The notes below the pieces were generated by a model. It had not been told where the DNA came from. It made no database searches and was given only the letters and a program-made list of their open reading frames with translations. 5,928 nucleotides of DNA, taken from Ruminococcus sp. CAG:382 (GTDB lineage Bacteria; Bacillota; Clostridia; Oscillospirales; CAG-382). Within the stretch, counting starts at the first letter, position 1. The number at the start of each line of letters is the position of its first letter. Positions 1 to 4,949 of the stretch are shown piece by piece. The DNA is taken from positions 1 through 5,928 of the forward strand of contig FR892217.1 in NCBI GenBank assembly GCA_000433115.1, written 5' to 3'. The position numbers and the translations under genes were made by a program.

Positions 1-748
1 CGGTGCGCATTTCGGTCATGCCCAGCCCCAGCTTTTCCTCCGCCGCACGGATATAGTTCATATCAAGCCTGCCGCTCATGGCGAGCTTGAGCATGAACAC
101 GTCCATGAGCTGCATAGCTCCGCCAAAGCCCGCGTCAAGCCGCTGCTTCAGCTTCAGCATCGCGCAGATATATCTGTCGGAGGCGGAAAGAGCATACGCA
201 GAATGCGAAGACGGCACCTTCACCGCCTTTGCCCAAAGATCGAGCCTGTTTTGATATGCCATCTGGAGCGACATGATGCAGAAGCGGGCTGTACCGAGCA
301 TATAGAAATTCGCGCCCTTGCATTCCCGCACGTGCGTAAAGCCGTGCTTTTGCAGGTAGTAGCGTATCCGCTCACGCTGTTCTTCTTCAACCAGCAGGTT
401 GAAGTCTTTGCCGCACCGTTCATAGTTTTCACCGTAAAGCCCCATGAGCGCCACTCCGTCGATAAGCATATATCTGTATTCCCCGGCGTCGAGCAGCTTC
501 AGCAGCTTTTTGAGAGCAGCGTGCCTTTTTTCAAAGTCCTGCTTTCTCGCTTCGTATTGTTGTTCAATGCCTGCGGGCAGATATATCGCCTTCAGACCGC
601 GACAAAGCAACGCGCCGAATCCGTGTGATGCACCGCATGAAAATATCGCGTCATAATCGGTACCGTTCATGGGAAACGGAACTGTCGCGCCGCGTACCAC
701 CGCGCCGCAGATATTCAAAACAGTAACTCGTTCGTTTCGTGAAAGCAT
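1..748 (-). CDS. Nucleotidyltransferase-fold-like protein (PF14907-like), 3' end outside window
   Basis: An open frame of 249 codons runs from ATG at 748 off the left edge with no stop, so the C-terminus is missing. The start is supported by AAAAGG seven bases upstream and by a consensus promoter at 780-808. Residues 31-57 form a hydrophobic helical stretch. Around residues 94-120 the pattern LIDGVALMGLY, then R111, then KDFNLLV matches the layout of the uncharacterised nucleotidyltransferase family PF14907, which usually has LKG-x-ALA-x-x-LY followed by R-x-x-x-DIDLLV. Next comes a helix and a 'YLQKHGFTHV' segment, as in that family. The usual second catalytic carboxylate is Asn117 here (D115-F-N117), and the LKG lysine is also absent. 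The fold assignment is from remembered family patterns. Target and activity are unknown, and the protein may be catalytically dead. It begins its own transcription unit, separated from the upstream operon by a terminator. Confidence 0.6.
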   Translation of the reverse strand, partial: MLSRNERVTVLNICGAVVRGATVPFPMNGTDYDAIFSCGASHGFGALLCRGLKAIYLPAGIEQQYEARKQDFEKRHAALKKLLKLLDAGEYRYMLIDGVALMGLYGENYERCGKDFNLLVEEEQRERIRYYLQKHGFTHVRECKGANFYMLGTARFCIMSLQMAYQNRLDLWAKAVKVPSSHSAYALSASDRYICAMLKLKQRLDAGFGGAMQLMDVFMLKLAMSGRLDMNYIRAAEEKLGLGMTEMRT

Positions 749-779
749 TTTACGACCTTTTCATAATTTATCAGCTTAT

Positions 780-808
780 ATTATACAACGTTCCGCGCTT
801 TTTGTCAA
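780..808 (-). promoter_or_regulatory. Consensus sigma-A promoter for the leftmost gene
   Basis: Read on the minus strand, TTGACA (808-803) is followed after exactly 17 bases by TATAAT (785-780), matching both consensus hexamers perfectly. Transcription should start near 773, giving a leader of about 25 bases before the ATG at 748. The promoter sits directly downstream of the terminator at 815-852, so it starts a new transcription unit. No operator-like repeat is evident between the -10 box and the start codon. Confidence 0.88.
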
Positions 809-814
809 GTGCGG

Positions 815-852
815 TAAAAATAAAGACGGCGCAAGGCTTTTCAGCCCGCGCC
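815..852 (-). terminator. Intrinsic terminator ending the coaD operon
   Basis: On the minus strand, GGCGC (852-848) pairs with GCGCC (832-828) and GGCT (846-843) pairs with AGCC (838-835). A small internal mismatch separates the two stems, and the loop is GAAA. The hairpin is followed by a T-rich run (TTTATTTTT, about 823-815). It begins 10 bases after the stop codon of the exported-protein gene. GC-rich stem, tetraloop and U-tract together make a standard Rho-independent terminator. Confidence 0.85.
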
Positions 853-862
853 GCGCTTTGGA

Positions 863-1534
863 TTATTTTATCATGTCGTAATCGCTGCTGATTTCCGCAA
901 GCAACGCTTCATACTCGTTTGTGATATTGACGACGGCGCTCTGAATTTTCGATGTGAGATCCGCGAGCTGTTCGTTATAAAGTGTGTATGACGAATCGTA
1001 ATTCGACGAATGGGACACAAGTATGAGCGAACGTGTGCGGGAGATAAGCTCAACGGAGGAATTCTTGAGCGAGTCGAACACCGTTTTGAGGTTGTTGTAC
1101 TTTGCGTTGTATGAGGAAGAGGACGAAATATTGTATTTCTTCAGCACCGCCTGATACTTCGAAAGTATTTCATCCATGCTGTCATATGCCGACATGACCT
1201 GCTTGTCAACGTATTTGTTGAGGTACTCAACAGCGGCGCTGACGGCACTGCTGTCGGTCATGAACGCCTTGATGAGAGCGGCGTAGGTTATCTGCACCGT
1301 TGCATAGGGCAGGGTAGACACAAGCTGCTGACTTTCGTAATACAGGTGAAGCAGTGAGAGCTTGAATTGTATGTCGCTTGAAGTCGCCGCAGCCTGCGCG
1401 GGCAATGTACCCGAGGCTTTCGAGGTGTCGTTGTCGCTTTCGCTTTCGCCCTTAACGGATGCGAGGCAGAACGACAGCACGATACAGCATATCGCAAGAA
1501 CTGCGCAAAGGCTTATGAGTATCTTGTTTTTCAT
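863..1534 (-). CDS. Exported or membrane-anchored helical protein, function unknown
   Basis: The 223-residue protein is not recognised as any named family. Residues 1-4 are basic (MKNK) and residues 5-26 form a hydrophobic, cysteine-rich segment typical of a signal peptide or N-terminal anchor. No proper lipobox is visible: the cysteines are preceded by LAI, AIC and LSF. A Ser/Thr/Ala-rich, acidic low-complexity linker follows (about 29-53). The rest (55-223) looks mostly helical, with coiled-coil-like stretches near 100-165 and 185-218, a short serine run at 137-141 and many tyrosines. The product therefore probably lies outside the membrane. I chose the ATG at 1534 because AAGGTG lies six bases upstream; an in-frame GTG at 1543 is part of that ribosome-binding site. 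The gene is last in the operon, 49 bases after the dehydrogenase stop, with no promoter of its own visible and a strong terminator behind it. Confidence 0.8.
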   Translation of the reverse strand: MKNKILISLCAVLAICCIVLSFCLASVKGESESDNDTSKASGTLPAQAAATSSDIQFKLSLLHLYYESQQLVSTLPYATVQITYAALIKAFMTDSSAVSAAVEYLNKYVDKQVMSAYDSMDEILSKYQAVLKKYNISSSSSYNAKYNNLKTVFDSLKNSSVELISRTRSLILVSHSSNYDSSYTLYNEQLADLTSKIQSAVVNITNEYEALLAEISSDYDMIK

Positions 1535-1540
1535 GGGAAG

Positions 1541-1546
1541 CACCTT
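1541..1546 (-). promoter_or_regulatory. Shine-Dalgarno site that fixes the exported-protein start
   Basis: AAGGTG on the minus strand lies six bases before the ATG at 1534. Using the in-frame GTG at 1543 as the start would put the start codon inside this site and leave it without a ribosome-binding site, so the shorter form beginning MKNK is preferred. Confidence 0.7.
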
Positions 1547-1583
1547 GTTTTGTGAAGAAATACGGGTTTATACGGATGTTGCC

Positions 1584-2573
1584 CTATGCCATGCGGGCGA
1601 GCATTTCTCTTGTGACTTCGCCGCGGACGGTTTCGCCGTTCAGGAAGTGCGTCAGCTCTTCGCATACGAATGTACCGATGCGCTTGAGACCGTTTCTCGC
1701 AAGACCCGCAAGGTGGGGAGTCACGATAACATTGTCGAGCGTGAGCAGAGGGTTGTCTTTTGCCGGAGGTTCGGGGTCGAACACGTCGATGCAGGCATAC
1801 TTCAGACCGCCGTTTTTCATGTGTTCGTAAAGAGCCGCTTCGTCAATGATTGTACCGCGTGCGGTGTTGATGAGCACGGCGTCCTTTTTCATGAGCTTCA
1901 GCGAGTCGGCATTTATCATATGATAAGTGGAAGGAATGCTGGGCGCGTGAATGGAGACAATGTCCGCTTCTTTGAGCAGTGTTTCAAGCTCAACCTTCTC
2001 GGCACCGAGAGCCTTTGCGGCTTCTGCGGAGATGAAAGGGTCGTAGAGCAGGACATCGACATAGAAGTTCCGGAGCAGCTTGATATAATGCTTGCCTGCC
2101 CAGCCGCCGCCGATTACGCCGATCTTTATGTCAAACAGCTCGGTGATGTTTTCCTTGCCCTGCTCCCAACCGCCGTTTTTGACGGAGGTGTTCAGCGCAT
2201 AGAAGTTTTTGGACGCGGAAAGAGTGAAGCCGAGCGCGGTTTCCGCAACGCCTTCGCCGAGAGGGCAGGCGGACGACAGAACGCGGACACCCTTGTCCCA
2301 CAGTGCGTCGCTGACAATGGGCTTGACACTGCCTGCCGCGTGTGCGACAAATTTCAGGTCGGGACAATGCGCCAGAACCTCTTCGTCAATAGCTTCGTTG
2401 CCCCATGAGGTGACGGCGATCGTCGCGCCCTCAATGGTTTTGATAATGCTTTCTTTGTCGGTGCCCCCATCGTTCACGGACACTTCGCCGAGTGATGCGA
2501 AGTAGTCGTATGCCTTCTGGTTGAGAACCATGTCGCGGCAGCCTTTGTTTAGTAATAATGCGATTTTTTCCAT
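1584..2573 (-). CDS. D-isomer-specific 2-hydroxyacid dehydrogenase family protein
   Basis: This 329-residue protein has the length and motif order of NAD(P)-dependent D-2-hydroxyacid dehydrogenases (the phosphoglycerate dehydrogenase and hydroxypyruvate/glyoxylate reductase family). The N-terminal substrate domain covers about 1-105. The Rossmann domain begins with GGGWAG at 155-160, and Asp178 ends the second beta strand, which suggests NAD rather than NADP. The catalytic set is intact: Arg239 in NTARG, Glu268 in DPEPP and His287 in TPHLAG. Family members reversibly oxidise 2-hydroxyacids to 2-oxoacids in the cytosol. Substrate specificity cannot be read from sequence. There is no C-terminal ACT domain, so it is not a classical allosteric SerA. 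The start is six bases past the upstream stop, with its ribosome-binding site inside that gene, so coupled translation with the enolase-superfamily enzyme is likely and the two probably share a pathway. Confidence 0.92.
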   Translation of the reverse strand: MEKIALLLNKGCRDMVLNQKAYDYFASLGEVSVNDGGTDKESIIKTIEGATIAVTSWGNEAIDEEVLAHCPDLKFVAHAAGSVKPIVSDALWDKGVRVLSSACPLGEGVAETALGFTLSASKNFYALNTSVKNGGWEQGKENITELFDIKIGVIGGGWAGKHYIKLLRNFYVDVLLYDPFISAEAAKALGAEKVELETLLKEADIVSIHAPSIPSTYHMINADSLKLMKKDAVLINTARGTIIDEAALYEHMKNGGLKYACIDVFDPEPPAKDNPLLTLDNVIVTPHLAGLARNGLKRIGTFVCEELTHFLNGETVRGEVTREMLARMA

Positions 2574-2579
2574 GACGTT

Positions 2580-3845
2580 TTACCTTCCGGTGAGTTTTTT
2601 GAAAACCTCGGAGTCGTTCGAGCAGTCAAACGCTCCGTTTTTTGCGGGTGTATATACGATGCCGTCCGGCAGAGCGGAAAGCAGTGTACTCCAGTTTTTA
2701 TAGTTCGTATCGCCGTTGATTTCGACACAGCCGCAGTTCATAACGGGAAGCGGCGGCAGATGTGACGCGAAAAGTCTGTTCCACAGTGCGATGTACGGAT
2801 TGACGGTCAGGTCGGCGCAGAAGCAGGCGCAGCCCGACCTTATGGCTTCAGCCGCCATTTCAAACGACACCGACATGGTTTTCGCGATTGGCTTGAGGGC
2901 GATTGCCCTGTATCCCTGCGAAATTCTGCGCTTCACATCGGCAACGGAGTGAGCCGATTCGTCGGCGTTGACCGTGACGGGCAGATCGGTCACATTAATG
3001 TCGCTTTCCTCGGCAAACGGTTCTTCAAGCATTGCGATACGGTCAAGTATGCCGTGTCTGTCTGCGTAGTCAAGCAGTGCGGCAAGCCTGTCCTTTGTGT
3101 CATATCTGCTGTTTGCGTCGAGATAATAGCACACGTTGCCGCTTTTCGTGAGCGGTGTTTCATAGCGTGAAGCGATGGCGTGTATCTGTGAAAGACGGGC
3201 GCAGTCGGCTTCAAGCATACCTTTCATGTCCGCCTCATGGCTTTCCTTGCTGCCCGGCGCGCCGATTTTTATTTTAAGAATTGCCGATCCGCGGTCAAGA
3301 ACATCCTTTATGCCCTTTTCGTCAACACCGTAGGAGAGCAGAGGGATCTGCGCGAGACGGCTGTTTTTTGCGCTCATGGCTGACGCGGCACAGTCGGGAA
3401 TCATCCCGTCAAATGACTGTATCCCGTTTTCGGCGGCATATACGCTCCACAGCGCGATATCAAGCCCGACAAGAGAATTGAGAACAAATGTGGTCTTCAC
3501 GTCAAAGCCGCAAAGCCCGCGTGCGTATTCCGCAAGATGGGAGACAAGACTGTTTGTGATCTCCGACGGCGTTTCAAATGTACGACCGCATATCAGCTCC
3601 GACGCACGCTTTGTCAGCGCAAGCATCGTTTCGTCGCCCTTTTCCGCACCGAGACGGGCAAATACGTTCGCATCCGACCAGAGCACCGATTGTGTTGACG
3701 GCACAGTGAAGGTAAAGTTGTCTGACCTGACGGTTGCCTGCGCCTGCCACAGCTCTGTTATATAAGCTCCCTTGAAGCCGAACGGCGACGCCAACGGCTC
3801 ACGGCAGATCGAAACTGTTGAATCCGTTATCCTGATCTTTTTCAC
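2580..3845 (-). CDS. Enolase-superfamily enzyme (muconate lactonizing/epimerase-like subgroup)
   Basis: This 421-residue cytosolic enzyme shows the enolase-superfamily active-site layout. A KIK motif (Lys191, Lys193) ends barrel strand 2. The metal ligands are Asp243 (YYLDAN), Glu274 (LEEPF) and Asp295 (NADES). Lys318 (ALKPIAK) is the opposite acid/base. A lysine on each face of the site is the arrangement of the muconate lactonizing and Ala-Glu epimerase subgroup and supports alpha-proton abstraction leading to racemisation, cycloisomerisation or dehydration. About 50 residues separate Lys193 from Asp243, clearly more than in classical dipeptide epimerases, and a CFCADLTVNP block lies at 341-350, so a distinct subgroup is likely. 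The substrate is unknown; acid sugars or hydroxy acids are possible given the dehydrogenase next door. Translation starts at GTG immediately after the coaD stop, with AGAGG seven bases upstream. Confidence 0.9.
   Translation of the reverse strand: MKKIRITDSTVSICREPLASPFGFKGAYITELWQAQATVRSDNFTFTVPSTQSVLWSDANVFARLGAEKGDETMLALTKRASELICGRTFETPSEITNSLVSHLAEYARGLCGFDVKTTFVLNSLVGLDIALWSVYAAENGIQSFDGMIPDCAASAMSAKNSRLAQIPLLSYGVDEKGIKDVLDRGSAILKIKIGAPGSKESHEADMKGMLEADCARLSQIHAIASRYETPLTKSGNVCYYLDANSRYDTKDRLAALLDYADRHGILDRIAMLEEPFAEESDINVTDLPVTVNADESAHSVADVKRRISQGYRAIALKPIAKTMSVSFEMAAEAIRSGCACFCADLTVNPYIALWNRLFASHLPPLPVMNCGCVEINGDTNYKNWSTLLSALPDGIVYTPAKNGAFDCSNDSEVFKKLTGR
2583..2588 (-). promoter_or_regulatory. 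Shine-Dalgarno site for the dehydrogenase, inside the upstream gene
   Basis: GGAAGG covers the last two sense codons of the enolase-superfamily gene and stands nine bases before the dehydrogenase ATG at 2573. Ribosomes finishing the upstream gene would sit on this site, which favours coupled translation. Confidence 0.7.
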
Positions 3846-4316
3846 TTAAACGCCTCTCACAAGAAATGGGATCGCTTCTTTCGGAACATAGCTGTCGAGC
3901 GGCTTGCCGTATCTGATAAGCTCACGCACAAAAGTTGATGAAACGAACTGGACCTCTTTGCTTGCGGGCAGTATCAGCGTATCAACGCCGGAAAGCGCGT
4001 TATTGATATCAAACAGATTTTTTTCATAATCGAAATCGACAGCCCCGCGCGCGCCCTTGACGAGCACGGCGTTTTGCTCTGCCGCAAAATCCGCAAGAAG
4101 TCCGTGAAGGATCACAGCTTCGACATTCGGCATATGTGCCACAGCCGCTCTCACGGCATTTATCCGGTCGTTTGCCTCAAACATATATTTCTTTTCGGCA
4201 TTCGGGCTGAGCGTCACGATCACTCGCGAAAAAATTCTCGCAGTGCGCTCGATCAGGTCAAGATGCCCCGTCGTTATCGGGTCAAAGCTGCCCGGCACAA
4301 CCGCAGTATCAAGCAT
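3846..4316 (-). CDS. coaD: Phosphopantetheine adenylyltransferase (CoaD)
   Basis: CoaD transfers AMP from ATP to 4'-phosphopantetheine, giving dephospho-CoA and pyrophosphate, the fourth step of coenzyme A synthesis, in the cytosol. The 156-residue length is normal. Visible motifs are PGSFDP (8-13) with TTGH (15-18), the nucleotidyltransferase HxGH-type signature; EKKYMF (41-46), corresponding to the substrate-binding lysine region; VKGARGAVDFDYE (86-98), the phosphopantetheine/ATP block; and VSSTFVRE (125-132), the C-terminal ATP-binding block. The middle block usually reads RGLR; here the first arginine is Lys87 and Leu is Ala89, so this is a divergent but probably active copy. The ATG at 4316 has GGAGGG ten bases upstream and a promoter at 4349-4377. 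The gene heads an operon, and the next start codon follows its stop with no gap. rsmD-coaD adjacency is common in Bacillota. Confidence 0.95.
   Translation of the reverse strand: MLDTAVVPGSFDPITTGHLDLIERTARIFSRVIVTLSPNAEKKYMFEANDRINAVRAAVAHMPNVEAVILHGLLADFAAEQNAVLVKGARGAVDFDYEKNLFDINNALSGVDTLILPASKEVQFVSSTFVRELIRYGKPLDSYVPKEAIPFLVRGV
3853..3858 (-). promoter_or_regulatory. Shine-Dalgarno site supporting a GTG start
   Basis: GAGAGG within the last codons of coaD lies seven bases before the GTG at 3845. It supports GTG as the true start of the enolase-superfamily gene and implies translation coupled to coaD. Confidence 0.65.
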
Positions 4317-4317
4317 T

Positions 4318-4335
4318 TACGGCACTCCCTCCGTA
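4318..4335 (-). promoter_or_regulatory. coaD ribosome-binding site within a small inverted repeat
   Basis: On the minus strand TACGG (4335-4331) and CCGTA (4322-4318) are complementary and enclose an eight-base loop. The Shine-Dalgarno GGAGGG (4332-4327) spans the end of the stem and the loop, just before the ATG at 4316. The site itself is strong. Whether the five-base stem forms or matters for coaD translation is uncertain. Confidence 0.5.
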
Positions 4336-4348
4336 CATTTATAGGTTT

Positions 4349-4377
4349 ATTATAAAATAAGAATGTTAAAAAGTAAA
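4349..4377 (-). promoter_or_regulatory. Sigma-A promoter for the coaD operon
   Basis: TATAAT (4354-4349) is a perfect -10 box, and TTTACT (4377-4372) lies 17 bases upstream as a four-of-six -35 match. The surroundings are AT-rich. Transcription would start near 4342 and give a short leader of about 25 bases before coaD. This promoter probably drives coaD, the enolase-superfamily gene, the dehydrogenase and the exported-protein gene as far as the terminator at 815-852. Confidence 0.75.
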
Positions 4378-4381
4378 TAGC

Positions 4382-4408
4382 AAAAGAGAAAAATAATTTG
4401 AAATTATT
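4382..4408 (-). terminator. Possible weak AT-only terminator after rsmD
   Basis: A 17-base palindrome (4392-4408) with eight-base arms around one central base overlaps the rsmD stop codon. On the minus strand it is followed by a T-rich run (TTTCTCTTTT). The stem is entirely A/T, so it would be unstable. It may be an inefficient terminator or simply part of the AT-rich gap, letting uvrC-rsmD transcription read into coaD. Confidence 0.35.
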
Positions 4409-4949
4409 GCTCTTTTCCCAATCTGAAAATCGTGACGTATGTTTTGCCGTAGCGGTATATTTTCGCCGCTGCGCCGTCGATCGGAGTCGGAACGCCGTCC
4501 GCGTCGCTTTCGCAGACGATGATGGCGTCATCTGTCAGCACGTCCGACGCAAACATGCGGCGGAGTATCTCGTCCAGCACGCCTTCCTTGTACGGCGGGT
4601 CAAGGAATACGAGCGAATACTTCTCCCTTGCACCGCGGAGACAGTCCTTCCAGTCGCAGGCTATGATGCTGCAGCGCTCAAACAGACGGGCTTTTTTTGC
4701 GTTTTCCTTGATTACGGCAACTGCCTCGCGGCTTTCGTCGCAGATCAATGCGCTTTCCGCTCCGCGTGACAGAGCTTCAAGCGATAGCTGACCGCTGCCG
4801 CCGAACGGCTCCAGCACCTTCCGGTCGTGCAGATCGAACTGTATTGCCGAAAACATACCCTCCTTGACGCGTTCTGCGGTTGGGCGGGTCGCATCGCCCT
4901 CAAGCGTGGTGAGACGCGCTCCGCGAGCGCTTCCTGTAATTATTCTCAT
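4404..4949 (-). CDS. rsmD: 16S rRNA (guanine966-N2)-methyltransferase RsmD
   Basis: RsmD uses S-adenosylmethionine to methylate N2 of G966 in 16S rRNA during 30S subunit assembly. The 181-residue length fits the family. The N-terminus MRIITGSARGARL and RPT at 22-24 followed by RVKEGMF are typical. Motif I reads VLEPFGGSGQLSLEALSRGA (45-64), where most members have LDLFAGSG, so the usual motif I aspartate is Glu47. DES at 71-73 fits the acidic SAM-ribose region, and DPPY at 117-120 is the catalytic motif IV of N-methyltransferases. GAGGA lies six bases before the ATG. The start overlaps the uvrC stop in ATGA, indicating translational coupling with uvrC. coaD follows 87 bases after the stop, an order often seen in Bacillota although coaD here also has its own promoter. 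Confidence 0.95.
   Translation of the reverse strand: MRIITGSARGARLTTLEGDATRPTAERVKEGMFSAIQFDLHDRKVLEPFGGSGQLSLEALSRGAESALICDESREAVAVIKENAKKARLFERCSIIACDWKDCLRGAREKYSLVFLDPPYKEGVLDEILRRMFASDVLTDDAIIVCESDADGVPTPIDGAAAKIYRYGKTYVTIFRLGKEQ

Noticed and set aside
135..432. Two short minus-strand open frames inside the leftmost gene
   Set aside because: They are in other frames than the 249-codon partial gene, which has no stop in the window and fits the promoter and ribosome-binding site.
203..628. A 141-codon plus-strand open frame opposite the nucleotidyltransferase-like gene
   Set aside because: It has no family pattern and lies wholly opposite a continuous minus-strand frame that has a promoter, a ribosome-binding site and family motifs.
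750..764. A four-codon leader open frame (MKRS) just before the leftmost gene
   Set aside because: It is too short for an attenuator, has no ribosome-binding site of its own and no alternative hairpins around it. Coincidence is more likely.
1535..1583. Possible promoter or terminator in the gap between the dehydrogenase and the exported-protein gene
   Set aside because: Only a small direct repeat (CCGTAT twice) is visible, with no -10/-35 pair and no stable hairpin with a T-run.
1362..2408. A 348-codon plus-strand open frame opposite the dehydrogenase and exported-protein genes
   Set aside because: Its translation has no recognisable motif, while the minus strand carries an intact dehydrogenase with all catalytic residues. 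It is an antisense shadow produced by codon bias.
4310..4339. A nine-codon upstream frame overlapping the coaD start
   Set aside because: It has no Shine-Dalgarno of its own because the GGAGGG lies inside it. It is best explained as chance.
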